A model generated the notes under the pieces. The model made no database searches. It saw only the letters and a list, made by a program, of their open reading frames with translations, and was not told where the DNA came from. From the NCBI GenBank assembly GCA_963978545.1, contig OZ021724.1, positions 31,204,433 to 31,268,432 on the forward strand: a stretch of 64,000 nt of DNA. Direction: 5' to 3'. Positions 10,401 to 24,435 of this stretch are shown here, piece by piece. Positions within the stretch are counted from its first letter, which is position 1; the number at the start of each line of letters is the position of its first letter. Made by a program: the position numbers and the translations under genes. Source of the stretch: Linyphia triangularis. Its lineage: Eukaryota > Arthropoda > Arachnida > Araneae > Linyphiidae.

Positions 10401-13400
10401 GTATAAGGTATTCTAATTAATTCTATCTGTTGCTATTTAATTGAATTACTGAATAATGATATTTTATAATATAATGAATAATGAGATACAACTTAATCTT
10501 ACCTTTTCATCAGTTATGCAGTAAAAGGCCAATATAAAAATTCCTTGGCAGGAGTTGAGTATAGTGAAGGCATATGCTAGGCCAAGAGTTTCTTGGTGTA
10601 AATATAAAAGGCCAGTTGTCCAAGTCATTCCAAGAATACACATCAACAACACAGCTCGACGAATATGAGACCTATAGAATAAAGAGACGCTTTTAATTAA
10701 AACTTTTGCACTCAAAATCTATACAACCAAAGTGAACATTACAGCAACAAAAGATTGAATGCTCTTGTACTTTGAGCACTTTGATACAAAATGTATATTA
10801 GAAAAAAATCTTACTTAATCTTTGTCAATTTGGCTTCTTCTTTCCCTTTGATTGCAGTGGTAAGGCTTGAATGATGGTAAAGAATACAACTAGCAACGCA
10901 AAGAAAAACCATTCCGCCCTAAAAAGAATTTACAAAATAAATAGATATTTTTTACACTCAGATAAATATTGCTTTGATCGTTGCTTTAGTTCTATGATAT
11001 AACGGCAGGTCCTTACTAGATAGATTTGATTAACTTTTAATTTCAGAAAAGATTGTTTGGAAGCCAGTAGAATTATTTAATGACATGTATTATTCAACAA
11101 AACAATTATGATTTATTTAATGAAATATAAATAATTTTTAACAAAATATTTATTTAATAAAATAATTCAAGTAAATAAAAAAAGGGAATTTAAGTCACCA
11201 TAAAATTATCTATGTGCTTATCAAATGAGACATGAAAGACATAAGACAGACAGAACATAAATCCTTATCACTTACGAAATAAATCCCAACAGCAGGTCCG
11301 ATGAAACTAAAAATGAAGTAATTGTCCGAACGCAACCAGCAGAGTCGATCTGTTCCATAGCTCTTGCAATCCACTATTGCTGCAATGCCGACAATTACGG
11401 CAGGCACAGAGTACGCCAGCCCATAGTACCAGACCCACCTGGACTTTTGCGGCTGAGACATGTCTGCCAATTCCACATACAGCTGGAAACATTCCAGGAA
11501 TGCCCAACAAATAGTTGCAAGGAGTAGATAGTCTAACAAAGCCGCCAGTACTGCACACAGAATAGGTGCCCATGTTTGTTCGATGCCTGCTATCAGGACG
11601 ATTTCAGTCAGAAGTAGGCAGGTGAATATGTTGCGGTGAACTGTGACAGAATCACCGATCAAGCTCCTGGAATGAGAGGTATCTTTAAAGGATGAGATTT
11701 ATTATATTTTATAGGTGAGAATCGATAAAATTTGAAACAAACAATTGAGTTATTTTGTCGAAGTTTTGGTATGTTAAAATTTAATTTAAATATACCTATT
11801 ATTATTTTAATTTTTTTATTGATAAGTGCTAGCTTTGATTGGGTAAATTTTAATTTTATTTTTGCATAGAACAGTAAAATTTCAATTTCTGGCATTTCCC
11901 AAACCAAATGTTCGACAATTTTTATTGCATAGTTTATATGTTACCAAAATTAATTTTGTTAGGACCCAGACACTAACTAAAGATTTTGTACGGCATTTAA
12001 ACAGAATATTTTAATAAATTAAGTTTGAACACTTTGTTATTTTCATTGGGGAAATCCCTTGCTAGTCAAAGGTAAATGTGCCATAACATACAAAGTATTG
12101 AAAAAAAACTTATAAAGTAATAAATAATCATAATATTTTGGATCTAAAATAATCACGTTGAAGTATTGGATTTATAATGAATTGATGTTTTAGAGTAATT
12201 AATACATACCTTAAAAGAAATATAGGAATGATGGTCACAAGTAAACAAATAATACAGATTCCACATCCAATAGTGATTGTCACATGCACAAGATCCTGAG
12301 GCACAGGAACCTCCTATTATTTTTAAAAAAGAAACAAAATGTTTACTAAGTACAAAAGTAAGTATATGAACAAAACATTGCAAAACAATATTATTGCAAA
12401 TGTCCATTTTTGTACAATAATGGAACAAGGACACTTTAAAAATAAATTTATGATTAAAAAATTGCAATGAGCACTAATATATAATATCGATAGAACTGTG
12501 AAGTAAGATAACATTAGTTAAACAAATTTTAAATAAAAGAAAATTAGCTTCATAAGCTATATGGCATCAAATGCAAACACACAAATATACCAATGATTAA
12601 AAAAAAATCTTACCTTAACATCAGCTACTTCCATAACAACAGCAAAGTTTGTTAAGTGATTACAAGCACAAGAAGTATGAGTTGTATTAGAGGTTTGGAC
12701 CCAGCAACCAACATTGGACCACTCCCTAAGGAAAATTGAAATAAACAAACCAATGGGTCAATTTATAAATGCAAATAATTTATACATTGTGTTCTAAAAA
12801 AAATGGCATGATGTTTTAGAGTAATTAATACATACCTTAAAAGAAATATAGGAGTGAATCTTCAAAATTGTATCTTCAGAAAGTAGAAATATACATTGCA
12901 ACAATTATTGAGTAATATGAGGGAGGGGAGGGGGGGGGAGAAAAAAACACAACACAACACCACTAGGACAACTTTTGAGTAGTTGGCAAGATCCAATTAA
13001 AACTTGAATGTTGCTCTCATTGATTTTTCACTGAAAATGTCGAAATACAACGTTTCTTAGCATATATCAATCGAGTCTACTATTCGAGCAATAGCAGCTC
13101 GATTCAAGGATCAAAGAAAATTTACAACCGAGTACAGAAGATAACTGGCCCAAGCGTTACGACAATTAAAAATTTAGTTAAAAAATTCGAAAACTGGTCT
13201 TGGCTCTTCACAAGTTTTACAGAATTTTGCTATTTGTCTGCACCACATCATAGCCATTGATGGCAAGCATATCGAACATGTCATAAACTAAATCTGAATG
13301 TCCGTAGTTACTTTTAAAATGTGAGTAAAATTTCTGAACTCTGTTTTTGAAAATTTAATTTCATATAGCTCAATGATTGTCACCCAGTAAATGAGGCATT

Positions 13401-16400
13401 ACTTTTGCAAATGTCAATATAAAACTAAAAATTATTAGAGCATTTAAAAATATTGCGTTAAAGCTTACCTTATGTCAAAGTCCCAAAATACACACATGGG
13501 ATTTGTCATATTTTCATCCTGAAATTAGAAAATTTTGCTTAAATTTAAAAGTAAACACACAATTTAATTGGAAAAATATATAAACACAACTTTGATGTAA
13601 CATTTTAATTAGTGCTGCCTTTGTCAACAATACCTGCAAATGCCTGAATGTGACTACTACTGGTTGAGATAGCCGCATCATTCCCGGTTTGCCAATTGAA
13701 GCTGCAATGACTTTGGAATTAATGCGCCAACTGGAGTTTCCTTTGCCACTGCGAAATGTGTATCCTGGTTCTGGCTTCAGAAGTTCACCAACGCCACTGT
13801 ATACTACAAAGACTACTTTGGCAAGTCCTGTAGAGAAGTATGACATTTTAAGAAGCGTCAATGATATATATATCATTTTAAATTATATACATCATTGTCA
13901 AAGAATATATATTTTTAAATTTTAATCCAAAATGGATTTTAATACAGTAAAATTTGAAAGATGAAATGTGAAAGTAAAATAGATCAAATAACAAATAAGG
14001 TAATAGTATGTATGTGTTACATATTTGGAATATATATTTGCAACTTAAATATTTTCTTCATTCAATAACAATACAGGAAAACATTAAATTTTCAATGGAA
14101 TAAGTTTTAAATAATATACTTTTTAGAAAATATTAATATCAAAGCTTATAAACCTAGACTAAGATTAAATAGCATTTTTTTTTTCAAAACCCTTTAAATA
14201 ATATTCTAAAAATATTCAAAGCAATTAAAAAAAAAAAATGCATTTCAGCAAAGATATTGTAAAAATATGGGTGATTTAACTCAGACTATTCATTGAATTT
14301 TTCATTCTTCAAGAAGACAAATTACAGGGCTGCCACTGACTATAAGCTTTAAAAATAGTTGCTTTAGTAGCCCCAATGTTAAAAATAGTAGCCAAAATAG
14401 TAGTCTCAGACATTGAAAATAGTAGTATCAGAAGTTGAAAATAGTAGTCCCTTTTTTTCAAGTCGACAATTGTCTTGCTTTGAAGGTTTAAGTGTTTAAC
14501 AAGATCGGAATAAAATATTGATTAACATAAAACACGAAAACCCAGACACACTCCCCATTATATATGGCCTTTCGATTCAAAATAGTGTCTTAATACCAAA
14601 TAAACACGACATCCCACACGCTAAAGACAAAGTGTCATAACACTCTTAACGATACTTTATCCGGTAAAGCGCTTAAAGAATCGAATATCTACTATTTTTC
14701 AAGCCCTTTGTTTTTTATTAAAAGCAAAAAAAAATTTTTTTTTAAACCTTCAAAGCAAAAAAAGTCGAGCTTCACTCAAAGGCGACGGTAAAAATCGACT
14801 GGCAAAAAACATGTTTTTTAACATATATTTTTTTAATTTCCCAAATTCAAACAACTTTTTGGCAAAAAAAAAAGTTGCAAGCTTAAACAATTATACTGTA
14901 TTGACAATAACAGACGGAATAACTGTCGGACTGAGATTTCTTAAAAAATAGTCGCTTTAGCCCAAAAATAGTTGAAGGTTTTGCTTAAAATAGTCGTTTT
15001 GGGTCCTTTTTTCATTAAAATAGTAGCCATAGTAGCCTGTCCACTAAAATAGTCGCTTTAGTAGCCATTTTAGTCGCCTGTGGCAGCCCTGAAATTACCA
15101 ACAAGTATATGCGAGAGTCGAAGCTTAGAAACAAAATGTTTAAATCGATGTAAATTGAAAAAAACTTACCGTGTTTTGAGATATCAAAAAGTGTTTGTGG
15201 AGGCAGTACTAGTGTGTCCTCCATCCTGACCCAAGCAGTTTCTCCCGTTTCCCCACGAAAGTCATCAGGAACAGGAAATTGCACAGGGGCAGAGTTCCTG
15301 GCATTAATCACTTGAACTGACAACACTGAAAAGATACATGTTTCTATGAATACTGGGCATCATTATAGATATTTTGAAATACAATACACCATCTCTGTTT
15401 TTACAGTGTGCAAAATAGAAAACAAAAATAAGTTTTTGAGACATTTAAATTTTTCCAAGAACTAACTTTTAAGAACATTGCAATTCAATTTACATATTAA
15501 TATTTTACTTTTCAATACTAATTAACTGATGTAATATGAATTTTTTTGTCTGCTTAAGGGGAGTTTAAACCTTTTGACGCCATCAAAAACAGCTTTTTTT
15601 GTATAATGTTCAATATGCTTTAAAATAAAATATATATTTTTTATACGATACAATGCTTATTTTCTTCTTGAAAAACAATAATTATTTTGGACATAAATAT
15701 ATTTTTTTTAAAGTTATCAAGTGAAACGTAACGATGAAAAATTTAGAAAAAAAAAATTTGCACATAAATTACCCACAAGATATTTTATTAAGTTTCTGGA
15801 ATAAACTCAATATTAATATTGGAAATTAAAGCTAATTTATGGGTTTATTCTCTAAAGCAGAATTATTCTTTTATACAATATAAAAATATTTTTATATAAA
15901 AAATAACTTTAAAATTTAAATTTTAAATATTTTTTCTAACTATAAATGACGTTTTTTAAAAAACTTGTCATCTATATTCTTATTTCCTGCTTCAGAGAAT
16001 GTAAAACTATCACGTGCATATCCATAAATTTTTTTAAAGGGATAGAACAATAACTTTTTTTTTAATATTGTGGGTAACTTATATTCATATTTTTTTCCGA
16101 AATTTTCCATCATTACGTTTCAATTGATAACTTTTTAAAAAACATACTTATGCTTAAAATAATTAATGTTTTTCAAGAAGGAAATAAACATTATGCTGCA
16201 TAAAAAATATCAATTAAAAATACAAAATACTTTTTATTTTAATGCATATCGAAAATTATGTAAGAAAAGCTCTTTTTGTTGTCGTCGAAAGGTTTAAACT
16301 CCCCTTAACGCTTTTAGGTCAGTGATGTCAAATCGCATCATCCAAAGTTCCAGATTGCTATTAATTTTTCCCATTTAACCTTTTAAAAATTCAAATGTGT

Positions 16401-19400
16401 TTTTAAAACTATATTAAGAAACAATTAAAATATTGGTATGATTATGAGAAGTCATTTTACAGTTTATAAAACAATAATGAAAAACAATAATATAAATTTA
16501 AATAGCAAATGACCCCATTTTAAGGACTTTACAGAGACTAAAAACTTTATGTTCTTAAGATTCATCAAGGACAAAAATAGAAAAAGTATATTACCAGCAC
16601 TTTGAAAAAAAGGGTTATTTTAAATATACTACCCTATGAACCCAGAAATACTAATTATGAACACATGGTTAAATTTCATCCATCCATATATTACTTACAA
16701 ATATTGGCTTCAGCTAGAGTGAAAGAATCTTCCTTGCCAGATGAGTGTGCCAACAACATAGCGCTCTCCTCCAAACCATCTAACAAAGAAGAAGCCACTC
16801 TTCGCCTCTCTGCGTCAGAAAGATCATTCCATGCATTCTGGCCCTGCTTCAAGAGATTGCTGATAGTTTCTACCAGAGACTAAAAGAAGAAAAAAATGCA
16901 TTTTACAAGGGTGAAAACAGTCAAAATGTAAAAAAGAGGAAAATATATGCAGCGTTACTTTGAACTACAAAAAAAGACGATAAGAATATATTTGTTTACA
17001 GAACAGTGATGCAGTAAGAAATTTTCTCTGAGGGGAGAAGGGGGAGTTAAAGGCAAGCTTAGCTTAATAAAGCCTTATAAAGTCCACTAAAAAGTCCACA
17101 GCAGTCCACTTAAGTGTTCAATGCACTAATTATAAATTTTGGAACTTTTCTTAAAAAATTCCACCGCACATTCTTGGAATTATGTGTTGATGTGGATTGA
17201 AAAATGTGTGCATTGGTACTATAAATTTTACAGAACCCATATTTAATCATAGGCTACACATGTCTAGATTATAATTTTTGAATTTTAAAGGTAAAAACAG
17301 GCTTGATACTTTCTGAGACATAATTAACAACTTATATCTAAAACTCACCTGCAACAACTCCCTTAGAACATGATAGCGGTGCCACAAATCGCTGAAATTC
17401 TCCATACCATTGATAACTCTAGATATTGTTTGCTGGATCATTTCAGCAATGTCTCTCAGGTCATCAGCATACAGAGGTTTGATGTAGGTCATCAGAGCCA
17501 ACTCTGTGGCCACACTATTGATGGATTCACCAGCTTCAATCTAAATATAAATTTAAATGGTTTTAGTGAAGCTTATTCCTGTGTGTAAAAACTTATTTTG
17601 ATATAAAATTTGGTAAATAACTTCAGAATCAAGATTTACTGCCCTTTAGTGTAACACAAAAGCTCCTAACATACAACTACCCAAAGACAAATTTATGATA
17701 GTTAAAATTGAAATACCAAACCTAAAAAGAGATTTATCAGGCTTTTTTTTTTTTCATACAAACAAATTTTAGGTTATATCTTAGTTAAAAGCAAGAATTT
17801 ATTTCTGAATGATTAATATACTGCAAACAATAGCAAATTAATTATTATGTTCACTTGATGTAAAATAGCCATGCCCAGTACAAACAAATAGACTATAGTA
17901 GACTTTGGTTTTTAGGAGAAAACAAATCTAAACTTACTCGTTTTTTAAGATTTATAACCCATCCTGATCTGCACTCTCTCAAATCTGGGTACTGAGTCAG
18001 CCACCTCACAGGTTGACTTGCGCACTGCCATCGAGCAAGACCTAAAATTAAAAAAAGTTTTTTTTAACATGCAGAGTTATATGAAGTGCTTAAAACAGTA
18101 AATGTGACTGAAATGTAGAGATAAAGAGAGTTAGTTGAATTGTAGTAAGGTTTTAATAATGGGCAAAGGGTCTTTATACCTGTGGCACCACCTGGGCATC
18201 TCTGGATAGCTTCGGTTCCTGCTTTGGTCCAGTCCCATTGTATGTCACTCATTAAGATGGGTGGACAATGGTTTGGAGGGATAGTGGGTAGATGAGTTGT
18301 ACGCACTGTTGTAGAAGAGGAGGCTAAAATACAAATACATTTGGATTTAATACATATTCACATAAATCTACTAAATTGTTTTTTATAAAAAAAAGTGATC
18401 AGATATATTTCATGAGCAAAAAATTAGAATTGAGCTTTCAATGTTAAAAAACGCTTTTAAATAAATTATTTATGCATGTATATAGAAACAACAATAGGAA
18501 TAATACTAAATAAAAAAACTGACAAAAAACAATAAAATAGTTGAAGAAATGATAGCCTAAAAAAGCATTATTTGAGTTTATTAAAATCAAAACTCTTACA
18601 TATATGAGATACAAATGAATGTTGTTTTAATTTAAATACCATTAAAAGAGGTTTCTATTAAAAAAAAAAAAAAAAAAGGAGGAAAAAAAAAAAGGAAATA
18701 TGCAACAAGTAATTTAATACAAGAAATTTTTCGTTCACACCTTATTCAACAGTCATTTTAATAATTTGCAAACAAAAAGTTTTTAATTACTTTCATCGCT
18801 ACTTCATTAATGCTATGTTGTGAATATATAGAATTACTTACCGGTTGGCCGAGGAGTACTTGTGACTAGGCTCACACTCTGTGGTAAGTACTTTTGCGTA
18901 GTGGTTGTGGTAGTTGTACTGGTACTTGTGCTAGTACTGGAAGGTGAAGTGACAGACACAGTGGCTTCAGGATTCGCTGATGTATCCAGTATGGAACCCA
19001 GAGTCGTATCAGGCACAACGTCCATGTCAGAGGGTGATGAGCTATTGGCCAGGATCACTGATTTTCTAGTAGTACTTGTAAAAAAAGAGGCTGCAAAAGA
19101 AGAAAGGAGATTTAAACAAATGAAAGGATCCGATTAATAGTAGAATAGTTTTCTAAAATAAAAAGTATTTTAAAACGTCACTCCACTTACGTGAAACACA
19201 CTGATACTGTATTTCTAAGTACTTAAATGTACCGCGACAAGGATCACCAAATATAGAACTAGAAACTCCAATGCCACAGCTGCGCTTTTGACTACATCTA
19301 TAAGAAAAATAAATTTTTCCATTAGTTTCATTGGGAAGTGTGTTATAAAGAATAAATTATAATCTTTGGATAAAAAAAAGCAAGTATTTTGTTAATTTTT

Positions 19401-22400
19401 TTCTGGCATGGAAATGCTGATCAAATTAAAAACTTGGAAAAATTCCACAAGGCACATTAAAGACATTCAAAGCCTTGCAAATGTACTTTGTCTGTCTATG
19501 TTACATATAAATGATTTTTTTTTTTTTTTTTAATTTCAAAGAAATGTTCATTTAAATTAACACACAAATGGGAGTTTTCCTAAAAGGTATCCCCCAGTTC
19601 TGTTGACAAATACCATTTAGCTATTCCACTATCCTAAACCAGAAAACCCACTGGTTTAGAATATTTTATAGTAGTAAGAGTAACTTGAGGGATGGTACAG
19701 GAGCTCAATTATAGTAAGTAATGGAATATTGACAGTAATTAGTGTGAAAGTAGAGGACTTTTACGAGGAGAAATTAATCCACATTTGCGTCTTTCAAGAA
19801 GAAAACCCAGAAAACTTCCAACCTGCGGCTTGATAATCAGCGAGACTGTTACAAATGCTGTTATGTCTAGTCATTAAAACAATGATGCAGTGAAAACATT
19901 AAGCACAAACTACACTCACCTATCCTGCATGATGAGGAACGACCTGGTGGACATGCAGTTGACGCTCCAGTCCACCTGACCAGCGTCGTTGCACATACTG
20001 ATGCTAAAGCGGCCATAGTTGGCTCGGATTAAGCGGATCACCTTGCCCTCCTCGCATTCTACGTGCAGCTCACCACCTTCACACGCATATGTTGTCTCGG
20101 ATTGTTGCCGGTCGCCTGAGATAGAAAAGAAAAGCATTAGCAGGAAGTCGTCGTTTCAAAATGACAATTGATGACTTAGGATGGTTTAATCATTTTTTGT
20201 TTCGAGTGTGATGTTAATTGTTGCCTGCTCTAAGTATTGTCCGAAACTAGTATAAATACTAAGTATTGTTCGAAACAGACTTGTAGCAAATTGATCCACG
20301 ACTTTCGTCCGATTTTTTTTTTAATTAATAATTTTATAACTACAAAATAATAACACAGGAAAATATCTACAGCTATCATCTTGCAATTTATAATTGAATT
20401 CAACATAAAGTAATTTGTGGAGGTCTGTTGTTTCTACAACAATATTGCGATAACGATATTTACATATTTTGAAGGATGAAAAGCATTGATAGGATATTTC
20501 GTGGAATCAATGAATGTAGAGAACTTTATTTTGGTACAAAATAATAGCATTTAACAGGTGGCACCATTAAGTAAATTGAAATATATTTATACAAAAGTCC
20601 TTTAAGTTTCTTTCAGGTATATAAATCATATCCCATGAAGAATTTTTTCTGCAGATAACATGTTTTGAGGGGAAAATATTTGTTTACCAATAAGTGCAAG
20701 TAAAAACTGAATACCACTCTTAATTGACTTAAATGTTCTGATAATAGTCAATGCCAAACATAAAAAAAAAAATATTTTTGTAAATATCTGAATAAAAAGT
20801 TATTAAAGAGAGAGTATGTAACCAAAGTGATATGTAGTAAATGGCATTGGAGAGGGAATAAAACTATACTTTTAAGTTAAGGAAATTAAAAACATTATGA
20901 TGCACATTTTTGAAGGGAAAAAAAGATAATTTTCATAGTTCAACATCACGCGACACTTAAAGAGGATAAGCTTTTTTAAAAAAAATTATTAAGATATTTT
21001 TTCCTAATTCAGAAGTTATATAAACATCTTTATTTATAATTTTTATTTATAATTCAAATAAAGTAAAACATGTAACAAAAAAAAAAAAAAAAAAAAAAAA
21101 CCTAAATTTTTTTCATTACCTATTATTACTGGTGGCTTCAGTGATTTGGGCAGCAGTGGAACTACAAATAATAGCAAAATAAAACAAAATTTAAAAAATA
21201 AACTAAGGAAAATAATAAAGTACAAAACTCAAGAAAATAATAACAAGAAATATTTCAAAATAAAGATTAAACAATAACGAAAAATAAATAAATAAAATGT
21301 AAAATATACATGGGATGAAACAGATTTTTAATTGAAGCATAAAAAATAACGTAGACCGCGAATTTACAATCCTGAAGTTTAAAATTTATATCCAGGCAGA
21401 AGCATACATAAAATTTCCTAGTTCCATTATATCCAGGCAGAAGCATACATAAACTAATACTTGTATTTTGAGTTTTCTAGTTTCCTGCCCATCAAATCAG
21501 TCAAGTGTCAAATCAAATTCAATTCGCATCCGATGGAAACGGGACCGCCCTTACTCAGTCAGGGTCAAAACAACTATGGACAATTTCAAAGCGAGTTTTT
21601 CGGGCGAGACTTCTACAAATGACTTATTGTTCTTGCACAACGGATTGGGTTACCCCCTCGGTTACACAAGTCTGAATCTGTGGTATCCTTTATAAATTTA
21701 CAGCAGGTAGAAGTGGAGAAATTTTTTTTTTAGAAAGATGAAGTTGAATTTAGTTTCTTTTTGATTTCTTATAATTTGTATACATAATACTAAGAAAATG
21801 TTTTAACTTACAAAACTATTTAGGCAAGCATCAAGTCAGAATAATCGTCACAAAAATGTCAACCGGTATTCGAGAAATAATTTGAATATTTTTTTGATAA
21901 AAAATTAACTAATTTTGCACGTAAAAATTATCATGTTTCAAAATAGATATTGATTGATTGGAAGTATTTGCTGGCAAATTCATCTATACTAGTTAATAAA
22001 AGAAAATTTTGATTTTTTTTTTTCATTAAATAAGGAATACCGAAATAATTTAAAATTGTCTAAATTGTTTAAACTAACATTCCATTTAGAAAATTTAACA
22101 CAGCTCGAGTATTACAATCATACCAATAGATGGAGCCAGCAGTTCGCTGAATGGCTTTTCAATTCGTCAAAAGAGGGAAACATAAGACACATGGGTTTGA
22201 CAGTAAAGAGACTGTAATAGAGATAACTTGTTTTTCGGGGCGCTCGCGGCCATTCTTTTTGATATCCTGCACTTCGAAAAAATCTGAACCGGTTCTAGGG
22301 GCAATTCGAGTGTCTGCGTCCATGTTCTTTGAGTTGCTACAGCGGAAATTTCACGTCTTCTGCCCCGTTTTCGCCTCTAAGCAAGATTCACTGTAACCAA

Positions 22401-24395
22401 AGACTAAATGATATAAACAAATAAACTATTCCAAGAGACTAAATTGAATTGATTGCGAATGTTGTTGGTTGGAATAAATACAATGTTTAGAGTTAGTTGG
22501 GGTCGTAAAATAATTATCACGATTCAGATAAGAAATAACACAAAGATAAGAATGCTTAAACAAACAATCGCCATTTTGAGACCAATTATGGTTATAGAGT
22601 CCAAGCATATTCCATAAGTGAAAGAAAATTATGATTTCTTACACTAATGGATTAAAATTATGATCTTCATAACACAATTTATTTAAAGGTTGAAGGATTA
22701 TTGCGTATGTATAACAAAGAAATAATTTTCAAAATCAACATTAAATAAATGAATTAGTATTAATAAGCAAAAAAAGTCAGAAATACTACCGCGTAATTAT
22801 AGATTAATAGCCTTAATAGGATTGCCAGATTGAAATACTAATGCACGTTAAACACAGTACTCTTCGTATAATATAGTAAAAAAATGTAATTAATAAAGAA
22901 ATGGGCAATTTACCAAAAGTGTAGAAGCCAAAGAAACAGCAGTGCTGAGGTAATGTCTACGTACACTGACTAGAATTGGAATTTATCCAAACTTTACAAT
23001 GATTTGCAAGCGATCGTATTCCTGCACATGTCGTGCCTCAGACGCTCTCACTCAAAAGAGTTGACAGGCAACAAAATTGGGCAATTAAAATAACGATAAT
23101 CGTCCAAATTGCAGCGCGGAACATGCAAAAGCACACCAGATGGAACAAATAGCGGAGTCTACTGCCGAGCAATCAAATAAAGCAATTCGTTCCTTTAAGC
23201 AAATTGCCGAGTCCTCATTACAGATACAAACATTTCCGGCGAGTTTGTTTATAATAGAAATCGTCATTAATTCAGTCGAGATTTAAACTCCTCTCAAAAA
23301 TAGCCTGGGCTGTCTAGTTTAACCATTTCATTAACCTCGCCCAGAGTTAAAGCTCATTTAGCCCCAAACTCGCCAAACTTTCCGCGCATAGGAAATAAAA
23401 TTCCGCTCCGACGCCGAAGCCGCCATACTTGTATAGTTACACGAAATTAAACAAAAGCTCCACCCGATCTAGCAACTGGAGTAAAATAATTACTGGGGAG
23501 AGAAAGGAACAAGTTTATTATTGCCGGGCCGTGTGCTGTCGCCCCAGGATTCAATCGTATGTATTTTGGATTCAGAATAGTTTGGAAGAGGAGTTTACTC
23601 TCTGCCATATCAGAACGGAATGGGAAATTCCTGTCTGTTTCATAACCTTTTCTGTAAGTATTTAAGCTATAAAATTTAGTTGCAGTTAGCTACTCTATTG
23701 CATAAATGAGCGCTCAGAAATAGCATTAAAGAATATACAATTTAAAATAGGGTCTGAAGGGTAATTTGCCTAAAGAAAACATACACGTTTATATGTTTTT
23801 AAATTAATTTCAAAATTAATAATAAAAAAAACAAAAACAATTCGGATTATTAGTTTGAATAATAATAATAATAATAAAAGTATGCTTTTAGACTTGCGTG
23901 TCTTGATGAAAGGAGATTTCCAAAATGAAGAAATTCTATCAATAAAAATTATATGTCCACCTGTTAAGATAATAAAAGTAAATGTAAATCAAATCAGAGC
24001 AGCTGCCCGAATTTCTTTGGTATAATTTACAATTTGAAATAATTGCTGAATGTATACCACAAAATCCCCATCTTGAACAACAACCCTTCTAATGCAATCA
24101 CGATACGGATTTGGCTTTATTCTTAAAGCAGGTATTATTTTTTAACTAAGTTATTTTTATCCTAGCTAGCGTCCCCGTTAATTAACATAACACTCTTCTC
24201 CAGTGCATGTTAATTGAGGACAGCCCTCAAACACAAATGCTGAACATATTTTTTTTTCTTCATCCGGATCGGGCATTGTGTTTCTGGCCATGCAGAAAAC
24301 CACGGAATAATTTGTGCAGCGCACTTTTTTTTTCTCCCGACCATTCTCAAACTTCATTAGCCAACGGAACAGTTGTGCTATCATTTGTTAACAGC

Positions 24396-24435
<40 letters not shown>

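Noticed and set aside
22100..22340. Possible repeat beginning ACCAATAGATGGAGCC
   Set aside because: The opening words look like those seen in dispersed arthropod repeats, but there is no tRNA head, tail or duplication to define an element.
24178..24384. 68-codon minus-strand frame with several Cys
   Set aside because: No signal peptide or known Cys spacing, and it ends next to a 36-nt homopolymer; I could not support it as a gene.
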